64,000 nt of DNA from Thalassococcus arenae (GTDB lineage: Bacteria; Pseudomonadota; Alphaproteobacteria; Rhodobacterales; Rhodobacteraceae): positions 1,469,001 through 1,533,000 of the forward strand of contig NZ_JAHRWL010000001.1 of assembly GCF_019104745.1 (NCBI RefSeq), given 5' to 3'. The position numbers and the translations under genes were made by a program. Every line of letters starts with the position of its first letter. Position 1 is the first letter of the stretch. The notes under the pieces were generated by a model. That model had not been told where the DNA came from. It was given only the letters and a program-made list of their open reading frames with translations, and did not search any database. Shown piece by piece: positions 33,840-42,874 of this stretch.

Positions 33840-34964
33840 CTAGGCCATCAGGCCGGGGTTGAGAATGCCGCGCGGGTCGAACCGAGTTCGCAATCCCCGG
33901 CCAATGGCGGCGACAGGGGCCGGTTCGGGGTGAAAGACCGCAAGCGCGGCGCGCGCCGCGTCGCTGCCGCGGATCAGCGTGGCATGGCCGTCGAAGGCGC
34001 CCAGCCGGGCACGGGCATCGGCGCCGTCCGGCAACTCGGCCCAGATCAACCCGCCGCCCCAATCCAGCAGCAGCGCATCCGCGTTCAACCGGTCACACAG
34101 CGCCGGCGCGTCCGACGGCCTACACGAGATCCGCCAGACCGCGCCGTCGCTGCCGTGCATCGGCGCCACGTCGCGCACCCATCGCCAGCCTTCGGCGACC
34201 TTCTCCGCATCGGTTTCGACGCGCACTGCCAGATCCGGGAACAACGCTTTGACCTGCTTCGCGCGATAGGCCACCGATTGCTCAAAGCCTTCGATCCGCA
34301 GCATCGTCACCGCTGTACCGTCCAGCCCCCGCGGTGTATGCGCCGCGCCGGAAATGTCGAAGGGCGATCCCAGGGCGCGCGCCATCGCCGCGACGGCATC
34401 GGCGATCGACAAGCCGTCGATCAGCACGCAGGCCGCAGCATCGGGCTTTGGCAGCACCTTGAGGCTCACCTCGGTCAGCACGCCCAGAGTGCCCCAACTG
34501 CCGGTCAGCAGCTTGACCAGGTCGTAGCCGGTGACGTTCTTCATCACCCGGCCGCCGTTCTTCAGCACGGTGCCCTGTCCGTCGACGAACCGCACGCCCA
34601 GCATCTGGTCGCGGCAAGCGCCCGACTGGATGCGGCGCGGCCCGCTGACATTGCCGGCCACCACGCCGCCGATCGTCGGCTCGCCCTCGGTGCCCAGCAA
34701 TCCGCGGTGGTCCATCGGCTCGAAGGGCAGGCGCTGGCCTTCGGCATCCAGCGCCGTTTCCAGTTCGGCCAGCGGCGTGCCGGCCTGCGCCACCACGGTC
34801 AGCGCACCGGGTTCATAAAGCGTGATTCCCGACAGCCCGCCGGATTCCAGAACCTCGCCCGCCACCGGCTTGCCGATCCGGCGCGTGCCGCCGCCGCGGA
34901 TATGCAAGGGGCCCTTGGCGGCCGCGATCATCTCGGCCAGTTCGGCCTCTGTCCCAGGTCTCAT
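33840..34964 (-). CDS. glcE: Glycolate oxidase FAD-binding subunit
   Basis: A 374-residue FAD-binding protein of the PCMH/VAO type, with LHIRGGGTRRIGKPV, the FAD-contact GEPTIGGVVAGNVSGPRR and VMKNVTGYDLVKLLTGS. GlcE is shorter than GlcD and lacks part of its C-terminal substrate domain, as here. The ATG at 34964 is preceded directly by a copy of the dispersed 25-bp repeat, whose GAGAAGAAG acts as Shine-Dalgarno. Confidence 0.92.
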   Translation of the reverse strand: MRPGTEAELAEMIAAAKGPLHIRGGGTRRIGKPVAGEVLESGGLSGITLYEPGALTVVAQAGTPLAELETALDAEGQRLPFEPMDHRGLLGTEGEPTIGGVVAGNVSGPRRIQSGACRDQMLGVRFVDGQGTVLKNGGRVMKNVTGYDLVKLLTGSWGTLGVLTEVSLKVLPKPDAAACVLIDGLSIADAVAAMARALGSPFDISGAAHTPRGLDGTAVTMLRIEGFEQSVAYRAKQVKALFPDLAVRVETDAEKVAEGWRWVRDVAPMHGSDGAVWRISCRPSDAPALCDRLNADALLLDWGGGLIWAELPDGADARARLGAFDGHATLIRGSDAARAALAVFHPEPAPVAAIGRGLRTRFDPRGILNPGLMA

Positions 34965-34990
34965 GCTTCTTCTCTTTGAAAAATACGCAA
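34965..34990. repeat. Copy of the dispersed 25-bp repeat at the glcE start
   Basis: GCTTCTTCTCTTTG followed by AAAAATACGCAA; on the minus strand it reads TTGCGTATTTTTC, then AAAGAGAAGAAGC, and ends at the base before the glcE ATG. The purine-rich end can serve as ribosome-binding site. It is the same element as at 19021-19046, 19100-19124 and 49062-49085. Confidence 0.72.
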
Positions 34991-34996
34991 ATGCGC

Positions 34997-36445
34997 TCAC
35001 TCGGCCGCAAGCGCCATCGCGCGGCGGCTTTCGGACGAGGCCAGCGGAAACACCTTGGCCGGATTCAGCAACCATTTCGGGTCGAACACATCCTTGACCG
35101 CCATCTGCACTTCGAGGTCCGCGGGCGCGAACTGGTCGATCATCAGGTCGCGTTTTTCGATCCCCACACCGTGTTCGCCGGTCAGACAGCCGCCGACCTC
35201 GACGCACAGCTTGAGGATCGCGGCACCGAACGCTTCGCAGGTTTCCAGGTCGCCGGGCTTGTTGGCGTCGAACAGGATCAGCGGGTGCATGTTGCCGTCG
35301 CCGGCATGGAACACGTTGGCGACGTCCAGTCCGTACTCCTTCGACATCTCTCCGATGCGTTTGAGCACATGCGGCAGCGAAGAGACCGGGATCGTGCCGT
35401 CGAGGCACATGTAGTCGTTGATCTGTCCCATCGCGCCGAAGGCGGATTTCCGCCCCAGCCAGATGCGCCCCGCTTCGTCCGCATCCCGGGCCTCGCGCAG
35501 CTCGACCGGATTGTGCCTGCGCGCGATCTGCAGAATCAGTCCCAGCTGTTCATCGATCTCGGCCTCGCTGCCCTCGACTTCGACGATCAAGAGTGCCTCG
35601 CACATCGGGTAGCCGGCCTTGGCGAACGCCTCGGTCGCTTCGATGCAGGGACGGTCCATGAATTCGATCGCGACGGGCAGAACGCCCGCCTTGATGATGT
35701 CGGCCACGCAGGCGCCTGCGACCTCGTTGTCGTCAAAACCCATCAGCACCGGCCGCGCGCCCTCGGGCTTGCGCAGAATGCGCAGCGTCGCCTCGGTCAC
35801 CACGCCCAGCTGGCCTTCGGACCCACAGATCAACCCCAGCAGGTCATAGCCGCCCGCATCCAGATGCGCGCCGCCCAGTTCCATCACGGTGCCGTCCATC
35901 GTCACCAAGGTGACACCCAGCAGGTTGTTGGTGGTCACGCCGTATTTCAGGCAATGCGCCCCGCCGGAATTCATCGCGATGTTGCCCGCGATGGCGCAGG
36001 CCAGTTGCGACGATGGGTCGGGCGCGTAGAAGAAATCGTTCTCTTCGACCGCGCCGGTGACCGACAGGTTGGTGCGCCCGGTCTGCACGCGAATGATGCG
36101 GTTGTCGTAATCGGTTTCCAGAACCGCGTTCATGCGCGCCACGCCGAGGATCACCGAATCCGCCGTTGGCAGCGCCCCGCCCGCCAGCGACGTGCCGGAC
36201 CCGCGCGGCACCACCGGCACGCCTTCCTCGTGGCAGATCTTGAGCACCGCCGCGACCTCTTCGGTCGAGGAGGGCAGCACCGCCGCCAATGGCGGGCACT
36301 TGTAGGCGGTTAGCGCGTCGCATTCATAGGCACGCGTCTCGGCTTCGTCGTCGATCACCGCGTCGGCGGGCAGGACGGTGCGCAGGCGGTTCACGATCCT
36401 GGCCTTCTTCGACAGGATCCGGGCGTTCGGTTTGGGCATCTGCAT
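34997..36445 (-). CDS. glcD: Glycolate oxidase FAD-linked subunit
   Basis: A 482-residue FAD-linked oxidase. The PCMH-type FAD domain has VVPRGSGTSLAGGALP and CAIAGNIAMNSGGAHCLKYGVT. The C-terminal cap domain has FHAGDGNMHPLILFD and GCLTGEHGVGIEKRD, which carry the substrate-binding histidines. It oxidises glycolate (some relatives take D-lactate) and works with GlcE and GlcF. GGAGAT lies 6 bases before the ATG at 36445. It is the first gene of the operon and has an AT-rich promoter. Confidence 0.94.
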   Translation of the reverse strand: MQMPKPNARILSKKARIVNRLRTVLPADAVIDDEAETRAYECDALTAYKCPPLAAVLPSSTEEVAAVLKICHEEGVPVVPRGSGTSLAGGALPTADSVILGVARMNAVLETDYDNRIIRVQTGRTNLSVTGAVEENDFFYAPDPSSQLACAIAGNIAMNSGGAHCLKYGVTTNNLLGVTLVTMDGTVMELGGAHLDAGGYDLLGLICGSEGQLGVVTEATLRILRKPEGARPVLMGFDDNEVAGACVADIIKAGVLPVAIEFMDRPCIEATEAFAKAGYPMCEALLIVEVEGSEAEIDEQLGLILQIARRHNPVELREARDADEAGRIWLGRKSAFGAMGQINDYMCLDGTIPVSSLPHVLKRIGEMSKEYGLDVANVFHAGDGNMHPLILFDANKPGDLETCEAFGAAILKLCVEVGGCLTGEHGVGIEKRDLMIDQFAPADLEVQMAVKDVFDPKWLLNPAKVFPLASSESRRAMALAAE

Positions 36446-36463
36446 CGGGGCATCTCCGCTTAA

Positions 36464-36484
36464 TTGGTAAGATTATATAACCAA
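36464..36484 (-). promoter_or_regulatory. Putative glcDEF promoter and operator
   Basis: An AT-rich island in otherwise GC-rich DNA. On the minus strand TATAAT (36472-36477) forms a perfect -10 box about 27 bases before the glcD ATG. The flanking TTGGT and ACCAA (36464-36468, 36480-36484) make an inverted repeat like the half-sites of GntR-type regulators such as GlcC/PdhR. No clear -35 box was found. Confidence 0.45.
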
Positions 36485-36564
36485 AGTACCCATGTGGCGA
36501 GTCTTAAACTGCCTCACTTGCCGCGATATCTTGCGCTTTTTCGCGTCGCAGGGCAGGTCGGGGC

Positions 36565-36975
36565 ATGGCCTGGGTCAAGATCATACACATTCTGTGCGTC
36601 ATGGGTTGGATGACCTCGATTTTCGCGGTTCCCCGCGCGCTGATCTACTGGAAACGCGAATGGGCCCGGCTGGGCGAATTCGGCCCGCTGGGCGACCTGA
36701 CGATCCGGCTTTACCGGTTCTCTGCCGGGCTCGCGGTGATCGCGGTGCTCACCGGGCTCTGGCTGGGGTGGTGGCTGGGCTGGCCGGGCTGGGTGCATCT
36801 GAAACTGGCGCTCGTTGTGGCGCTGGCGGTGCACTACGCCTGGACCGGCCGTCTGGTGCTGCGCGCCCGCAAGGGCGTTTTCGACGAATCCGACCTGTTC
36901 CTGCGCATCTTCAACGAGATCAGCGTGATCGGCGCCATCGCCGTGCTCTGGGTCGTCGTCGTGCAGCCGTTCTGA
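36565..36975 (+). CDS. CopD/HemJ-like four-helix membrane protein
   Basis: A 136-residue integral membrane protein with four helices. MAWVKIIHILCVMGWMTSIF with His8 and the following VPRALIYW, and the third-helix motif WVHLKLALVVALAVHYAW, resemble the HemJ (UPF0093) protoporphyrinogen oxidase and related CopD proteins. HemJ needs the first-helix histidine and the helix-3 lysine, both present in equivalent places. Since it is not beside other haem genes, CopD-like protein is the safer name. It is followed 3 bases later by the DUF599 gene. Confidence 0.65.
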   Translation: MAWVKIIHILCVMGWMTSIFAVPRALIYWKREWARLGEFGPLGDLTIRLYRFSAGLAVIAVLTGLWLGWWLGWPGWVHLKLALVVALAVHYAWTGRLVLRARKGVFDESDLFLRIFNEISVIGAIAVLWVVVVQPF

Positions 36976-36978
36976 GTC

Positions 36979-37689
36979 ATGACCTGGATCGACCGCCTGT
37001 CGCTGTTTTCGCCGCTGGACTATGTCGCCCTCGCGCTGCTTGTCTGCTGCTGGCTGGGCGTGTCCTGGCTGATCGAGCATCCGCCCGGCGCGCGGCCCTC
37101 TACCGCGCATCTCATGGCGGATTACCGCCGCGAATGGATGCGGCATTTCCTGACCCGCGATCCGCGGATCTTCGACAGCCAGATCATCGGCAACCTGCGT
37201 CAAGGCACGGCATTCTTTGCGTCGGCCTGCATGATCGCCATCGGCGGCGGGGTCGCGCTGCTGGGCAATGCCGAGCGGCTGGCAGGTGTCGCCGGAGATC
37301 TGACACTGGACCAGGCACCGATCTTCGTCTGGGAGGTGAAGGTGATCGCGATCCTGCTGCTGACCACCAACGCCTTTCTGAAATTCGTCTGGGCGCACCG
37401 GTTGTTCGGCTACGGCGCGGTGCTCATGGCGGCGGTCCCGAATGACCCCAACGATCCGGTCGCCAGGGCGCGGGCAAACAAGGCGGGCGAGATCAACGTG
37501 CTGGCGGCCCGCAGCTACAACCGCGGCCTGCGGTCGGTTTATTTCGGCATCGCTGCGATCGCCTGGCTTGCCGGGGCCTGGGTTCTGGTGGTCGCGACGC
37601 TGTTTACCCTGTCGGTCGTCTTGCGGCGCGAATTCGGTTCGCATTCCCGCGCCGTCCTGCTGGACGACAGCGACCGCACAAAGCTGTGA
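36979..37689 (+). CDS. DUF599 family membrane protein
   Basis: A 236-residue protein with four hydrophobic segments and internal stretches typical of DUF599: REWMRHFLTRDPRIFDSQII, NLRQGTAFFASACMIAIGGG, and FLKFVWAHRLFGYGAVLMAA. The function of the family is unknown. It starts 3 bases after the CopD/HemJ-like gene, so the two form a small membrane-protein operon. Confidence 0.83.
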   Translation: MTWIDRLSLFSPLDYVALALLVCCWLGVSWLIEHPPGARPSTAHLMADYRREWMRHFLTRDPRIFDSQIIGNLRQGTAFFASACMIAIGGGVALLGNAERLAGVAGDLTLDQAPIFVWEVKVIAILLLTTNAFLKFVWAHRLFGYGAVLMAAVPNDPNDPVARARANKAGEINVLAARSYNRGLRSVYFGIAAIAWLAGAWVLVVATLFTLSVVLRREFGSHSRAVLLDDSDRTKL

Positions 37690-37724
37690 CCCCGCCGCCG
37701 CGCGCCCCGTGCTAGCCTCGCCGC

Positions 37725-38078
37725 ATGAGACAGCTTGCCCTTCTTTTCCTGTGTTTCGGGGTTCCGGCGCTGGCCGATCCCCCGCAGATCACCGCCGCGC
37801 AGGCCGATTTCGATGGGTCGAACTGGCGGTTTTCCGTAACGCTGGCCCATCCCGACACCGGCTGGGATCACTATGCCGACGGCTGGCGCATCGAGGATGC
37901 CGACGGCGCGATCCTCGGCACGCGGGAATTGCTGCATCCGCATGTCAACGAACAGCCCTTCACCCGCAACCTGACCGGCGTTGCGGTTCCGGGCGATCTG
38001 CAGACGGTGTTCATCCGCGCCAAATGCAGTGTCGACGGGTGGTCGGATAGGCGGCTGGAAATCCCGCTTTCGCGCTAG
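37725..38078 (+). CDS. Small exported protein of unknown function
   Basis: A 117-residue protein with a short signal peptide (RQLALLFLCFGVPALA) and a mature beta-rich domain (DGSNWRFSVTLAHPDTGWDH, ADGWRIEDADG). A single cysteine is present near the C-terminus. I recognise no named family. It lies 35 bases after the DUF599 gene and may be cotranscribed, and converges with the DUF4159-cluster gene. Confidence 0.72.
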   Translation: MRQLALLFLCFGVPALADPPQITAAQADFDGSNWRFSVTLAHPDTGWDHYADGWRIEDADGAILGTRELLHPHVNEQPFTRNLTGVAVPGDLQTVFIRAKCSVDGWSDRRLEIPLSR

Positions 38079-38081
38079 CCC

Positions 38082-40121
38082 TCAGCGCCGTCCTTCGCGC
38101 AGCCAGGCCGCGAGGATCATCGCCGAGGCCAGCAAAAGCGTCAGCCAGGCGGGCAACAGCGGCGTCTGGCGCACGTCCACGGTTTCGAAAGCCTCGCGCG
38201 GTGTGATGCCGATCCAGCCGCGACCTGCGGCGGGCCGTCCTTCGGACACCGCGCGGATCGCCGGAACGCCGTCCTCGAGCCGCGGAATACCGCCGCGCAG
38301 GCTGTCGATCAGCGGCTCCAGTGCCTCGCCGCTGGCGATGGTCTGTTCGAATTCCCGCGGTGCTGACGGGCCCAGGCCGACCACCGCCGACATCGCATCG
38401 TCCGCCAGCCGGTAAAGCCCGATTTCGGGGCCGTCATACACTGTTTCGAACCGGCCCGGGGACACCTCTTCGAGCGTCACGATTTCGGTTTCGCCGTCGG
38501 GGCGGGTGACCGTCACCGATCCCGCCTCGTCCGACAGCGACCGGCGGATGATGCGCATGGTCTGGCCGGTCGGTTCGGCCCACAGCGCCTCTTCCTCCAG
38601 GTCGGGCTCTTTCATCATCCAATGCGCCAGCCGCCGCAGCAATTCCAGCTGCGGTCCGCCGCCTTCGTAGCCGCGGCTCCAAAGCCAGGCATGGTCGGAT
38701 GCCAGCAGGGCAACGCGGCCTTCGCCAACGCGGTCCAGGATAAGCAGCGGGCGGTCGTCGATCCCCGACATCACCACGTCGCCATCCCGCGGATCGACCT
38801 CGACCTGGCGCAGCCAGCGCCCCCAGCTTTCGGCGCCCAGCAAACCGGCCGTCACGGGGTGCCGCTGGCCCAGATCGGTCACGGCCGGGCGATAGCCCTG
38901 TTCGACCACCCGGGCGGTCGGCTCTGCGGGCAGAATGTCGGCAAGCGGAGAGCGGTAAAGCGAGTCCGCGCTTGCGAAATCCGGACCCGCGGCGATCAGC
39001 ACCGCGCCGCCGTTTTCGACATAGGCGCGCACGTTGTCCAGGTAGATCGCGGGCAGGATGCCGCGGCGCTTGTAGCGGTCGAAGATGATCAGGTCGAAAT
39101 CCTCGATCTTCTCCAGGAACAGTTCGCGCGTGGGGAAGGCAATCAGCGACAGTTCCGTTACCGGCACACCGTCTTGTTTTTCCGGCGGGCGCAGGATGGT
39201 GAAATGCACCAGATCGACCGAGCTGTCGGATTTCAGCAGGTTCCGCCAGGTGCGGCTGCCGGCATGCGGCTCGCCCGAGACCAGCAGCACGCTCAGCCGG
39301 TCGCGCACACCGTTGATCTGCACCAGCGCGGTGTTGTTGCGATCGGTCAGTTCGTCCTCGGCCGCCGGGACCGAGAACTGGATCACGTTCAAACCGCCAT
39401 GCGGCAGGGTGATCGGCAGGTCCATGTCGGCGCCGATGGGCACGGTGAATTGCTGCGGCGTCTCGCCGTCGACCGAAATCAGCAGATCGGTGCTGACCAC
39501 GCCAGGTGCGGCGCCGTCATCCTCGACCCGGATGGTCAGGGTCACCGGTTCGCCCAGGATGGCGAACGCCGGGGCGTTGCGCACGATCAGGCGGCGGTCC
39601 CAGTCGGTCTCGCGCCCGGTCAACAGCAGATGCAGCGGCGCAGGCAGGTTCGGCGCCCGTTCGAGATCGTGAAGCCGACCGTCGGACAGCAGGAAGATAC
39701 CGGCAATGCGGCCGCTGGGTTCCTCGGCCAGCGCCGAAGACAAGGCGGTCATCAATTGAGTTCCGGCATCGCCGTCGCCATCGCCGACGCTGATCCGGCG
39801 CAGTTCGGTATTGGGCCGCGCGGCGATCCGCGCCTCGAGCGCTTCGGCGGCCTGCTGGGTTTCCGCAATGCGGTCGCCCAGTTTCTGCGAAGCACTTTCG
39901 TCCACCAGCATCAGCACGATGTCCGACAGCGGTGCGCGGTCCTCGACCTGGTAGGACGGCTGGGTCAGCGCCAGAACCAGCACAAGGCCTGCCAGCGCCC
40001 GGAACGCCCAGCCCGGCAGGCCGCGCCACAGCGCCAGCGCCACGCCCAGAAACGCGACGCCCGCAAGCGCCCAGATCGCGGGCCAGGGCAGCAGCGGGTC
40101 GAAGATCACCGTTCCGGTCAT
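38082..40121 (-). CDS. Membrane protein with VWA-like and glutamine-amidotransferase-like domains
   Basis: A 679-residue protein with two N-terminal helices (PAIWALAGVAFLGVALALW and FRALAGLVLVLALTQ), a large extracytoplasmic region and one C-terminal helix. The first part is VWA-like (IVLMLVDESASQKL), and a later class I glutamine-amidotransferase-like fold has FDLIIFDRYKRRGILPAIYL and GGAVLIAAGPDFAS. It is the last gene of the moxR operon, overlapping the preceding gene by ATGA. Such proteins accompany BatA-like partners in alphaproteobacteria; their role in envelope integrity is an inference. Confidence 0.75.
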   Translation of the reverse strand: MTGTVIFDPLLPWPAIWALAGVAFLGVALALWRGLPGWAFRALAGLVLVLALTQPSYQVEDRAPLSDIVLMLVDESASQKLGDRIAETQQAAEALEARIAARPNTELRRISVGDGDGDAGTQLMTALSSALAEEPSGRIAGIFLLSDGRLHDLERAPNLPAPLHLLLTGRETDWDRRLIVRNAPAFAILGEPVTLTIRVEDDGAAPGVVSTDLLISVDGETPQQFTVPIGADMDLPITLPHGGLNVIQFSVPAAEDELTDRNNTALVQINGVRDRLSVLLVSGEPHAGSRTWRNLLKSDSSVDLVHFTILRPPEKQDGVPVTELSLIAFPTRELFLEKIEDFDLIIFDRYKRRGILPAIYLDNVRAYVENGGAVLIAAGPDFASADSLYRSPLADILPAEPTARVVEQGYRPAVTDLGQRHPVTAGLLGAESWGRWLRQVEVDPRDGDVVMSGIDDRPLLILDRVGEGRVALLASDHAWLWSRGYEGGGPQLELLRRLAHWMMKEPDLEEEALWAEPTGQTMRIIRRSLSDEAGSVTVTRPDGETEIVTLEEVSPGRFETVYDGPEIGLYRLADDAMSAVVGLGPSAPREFEQTIASGEALEPLIDSLRGGIPRLEDGVPAIRAVSEGRPAAGRGWIGITPREAFETVDVRQTPLLPAWLTLLLASAMILAAWLREGRR

Positions 40122-42874
40122 TGGCCCAACCTGTCTAGCAACGCAGGCACGTGGACCTGGTCGGATTTGTAGTTCCCGGTCAGCACATGCATTACCAGGT
40201 TCACGCCGAACCGGTAGGCGATCTCGCGTTGGCGTTCGCCGGTAAAGCCGCGCCCCACGGGCACCAGCGGGTTGCCGCGCTCATCCATCGCCCAGGCCGC
40301 GGCCCAGTCGTTGCCGCCGATCACCACCGGGGTGACGTTGTCGTTGAGGTTGCGGAACGGCATGCCCTCGACCAGTTCGGCATCGGGGGGCGCGGCTTCG
40401 ACCCACACGTCGCGGCCGGTGAAGCGTCCTGGGAAATCCTGCAGCAGATAGAAGGTGCGGGTCAGCACGTGGTCGGCCGGCACCGGTTCCAGCGGCGGGA
40501 TGTCCAGCGGTGCCGCCAGTGCCTGCAGCTTGCGGCCGTTGGGGCTGGAGGTGCCGAACCCGGCGATATCGGCGTCGCGGGTGTCGAACAGGATCATGCC
40601 GCCCGACCGCAGGTAGGTGTTCAGCTTGGCATAAGCCTCGGCCGAGGGCGTGGTCTGCCCGCTGGTGATCGGCCAGTAGAGGAACGGGTAGAAGGCCAGT
40701 TCGTCGCGTTCCAGGTCGACGCCTTGCGGGTCTGCCGGTTCGACCGAGGTGCGAAAGAACAGTGTCTCGCTCAGACCGCGCAGACCGGCCTGAGAAAGCG
40801 CATCGATGCTGTCATCGCCGGTGATGACGTAGGCCAGAACCACCTCACCCGTGGCGTCGATCGCCTGCTGGTCGGCCTGGGCGGCACCCTCGGTGGGTGC
40901 CAAAGCCAGGGCGCCCAGAACGATCGCCGCGGCGCGTGCGCCCCGCAGACGACCGGACAAGGCCAGCGTGGCCAGCACATCGGCCAGCAACAGCGCGATC
41001 GCCAGGCCCAGCAACCAGCCCGCCAGCGGTTGTTCCTGCGGGCGCGAGAACCCCTCGATCCGCAGCCGCGACGGCCACACCGCCGGTTCGAACACCATGT
41101 CGGGCGTGACGACGTTGCGGGCAAGGCTGCGATCCTCGCCGGAATAGATGCCCGGTCGCAGGTCCGGACCAAGCGTGCCCTCCACCAGTTGCGGGCCCGG
41201 CACTCCGGGCAGCGTGCCCGCGTCGCGCAACGTGCCGAAAGCGTCCAGCACCTGTTCCGGTTGCCAAATCGTGCCTTCCAGTTCGTCGGCTTCCGGCGTG
41301 GTTACCGCCGACGACACCGCCAGCCGTTCCAGCATCTGCACGAACAGGCCCGACAAGGGCAGGCTGGACCATTCGGCATTCGCGGTGACGTGGAACAGCA
41401 CGATCTGGCCCAGACCGACCTGTTTGCGCGTGACCAGCGGCGTGCCATCCGCCAACTGCGCGATCACCCGGTCGGCCAGTGTCGGATCGGGTTGCGCCAT
41501 GACCTGGCTGTTGACCGTGACATCGGCGGGGATGGGCAGTCCGGCGAAGGGGCTATCTTCGGCGAACGGCGCCAGCGCCTTGGGCTCGCCCCAGCTCATC
41601 GCGCCGCCGACACTGCGGCCGCCGGCGCGCAGGCGCACGGGCATCAGCGGGTCCTCCTCGGCGCGGCTGACATCCGACGCCGCCAGCCGAGGCCCCGCAA
41701 AGCGCAACAGCGTTCCGCCGGCCTCCAGCCAGTCGGTCACCGCCTGCTGTTCCCCGTCGCTCAGCGTGGCGACATCGGCCAGCACGATCACGTCAGGGTT
41801 GGCTGGCAGAACATCGCTCAACGCGCCATCCAGCAGTTCGGCGGTCGGGATCAACGCCTTTTCCAGGAAATGCAAAGGCGACAGCAGTTCCAGCCCTTCG
41901 CGATTGTCGCGGGCGGCGATCAAGGCCACCTCGCGTCGGCGCAGGCTGTCATCGGGCAGGGTCACTGCCCCGGCGCTGCGGGCGCCTTCGACTTCGAACC
42001 GGGTAACGCGGGCGCGCAGTTCCGACGGCAGGCTCAGCTCGACGCTGGCCTGCAGGGCATCGGCTTCGAAGCGCAGCGGCACGCGCGCCAGAACGGCGGG
42101 GTTGCCTGCCGGGTCGCGGCCATGCACGGCCAGCGATGCATCCGCCGCCGGGCCCGGGCGCAGGCGGCGGGCGTCAAGAACGATCACGCCATCCTCGACC
42201 CGGGCAGGCGACAGCGCGTATTGGGTGCGCGGGCTTTCGAAAATCGTCACCGTGCCCCGATCTTCAAGCACGGCCAGCAGTGCTGCGCGGTCCTCGCGCG
42301 CCAGCCCGTCCGAAAGCCAATGCGTGTCGAAACCGCTGTCGGGCAAGGCAGCGATGGCGGCGGCAGTGCGGTCGGCATCGGGCGCCCAGGGTTCGGGCTG
42401 GATGCCGGACAGGCGGCTGCGCAAGATGTCGGCGCTCTGGAACTGCGGAGCTTCGGGCGCGGTCAACCGCATCAGCGCCACCGGGCGGCTTTCGCGCGCG
42501 GCGCGGGTCAACACCGCGTCCAGCGCGGTTTCCTGTGCGCGCCAGTCACCGGCGCTGGCCCAACTGGCGTCCATCACGATCAGCAGCGGCCCGTCACCAG
42601 CGGTGGCATCCTCGGGCTCGGGGTTCAGCACCGGTCCGGCAAGTCCGACGATAACCGCTGCGGCCGCCAGCATCCGCAGAAGCAGCAGCCACCATGGCGT
42701 GCGGTCGGTGACCTGTTCATCGTCCTTCAGACCCAGCAGCAGCACGACGCCGGGAAACAATCGTCGGATCGGCGCGGGCGGCACGGCGCGCAGCAGCAGC
42801 CACAGGATGGGCAGCGCCAAAAGTCCCAGCAGCAGCCAGGGCGCGGTAAAGCCGATTGTTCCGAACAACGTCAT
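40118..42874 (-). CDS. BatA-like/DUF4159 membrane protein
   Basis: A 918-residue protein. The N-terminus is a BatA-type two-helix anchor (TAPWLLLGLLALPILWLLLR, RRLFPGVVLLLGLKDDEQV, WWLLLLRMLAAAAVIVGLAG), followed by a VWA-like domain (PLLIVMDASWASAGDWR) and a long extracytoplasmic part. A later hydrophobic region near residue 640 precedes a C-terminal DUF4159 domain (RDELAFYPFLYWPI, MILFDTRDAD). It partners with MoxR and DUF58 proteins, probably as a membrane-associated chaperone complex. Its ATG overlaps the DUF58 stop (ATGA). Confidence 0.82.
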   Translation of the reverse strand: MTLFGTIGFTAPWLLLGLLALPILWLLLRAVPPAPIRRLFPGVVLLLGLKDDEQVTDRTPWWLLLLRMLAAAAVIVGLAGPVLNPEPEDATAGDGPLLIVMDASWASAGDWRAQETALDAVLTRAARESRPVALMRLTAPEAPQFQSADILRSRLSGIQPEPWAPDADRTAAAIAALPDSGFDTHWLSDGLAREDRAALLAVLEDRGTVTIFESPRTQYALSPARVEDGVIVLDARRLRPGPAADASLAVHGRDPAGNPAVLARVPLRFEADALQASVELSLPSELRARVTRFEVEGARSAGAVTLPDDSLRRREVALIAARDNREGLELLSPLHFLEKALIPTAELLDGALSDVLPANPDVIVLADVATLSDGEQQAVTDWLEAGGTLLRFAGPRLAASDVSRAEEDPLMPVRLRAGGRSVGGAMSWGEPKALAPFAEDSPFAGLPIPADVTVNSQVMAQPDPTLADRVIAQLADGTPLVTRKQVGLGQIVLFHVTANAEWSSLPLSGLFVQMLERLAVSSAVTTPEADELEGTIWQPEQVLDAFGTLRDAGTLPGVPGPQLVEGTLGPDLRPGIYSGEDRSLARNVVTPDMVFEPAVWPSRLRIEGFSRPQEQPLAGWLLGLAIALLLADVLATLALSGRLRGARAAAIVLGALALAPTEGAAQADQQAIDATGEVVLAYVITGDDSIDALSQAGLRGLSETLFFRTSVEPADPQGVDLERDELAFYPFLYWPITSGQTTPSAEAYAKLNTYLRSGGMILFDTRDADIAGFGTSSPNGRKLQALAAPLDIPPLEPVPADHVLTRTFYLLQDFPGRFTGRDVWVEAAPPDAELVEGMPFRNLNDNVTPVVIGGNDWAAAWAMDERGNPLVPVGRGFTGERQREIAYRFGVNLVMHVLTGNYKSDQVHVPALLDRLGQ

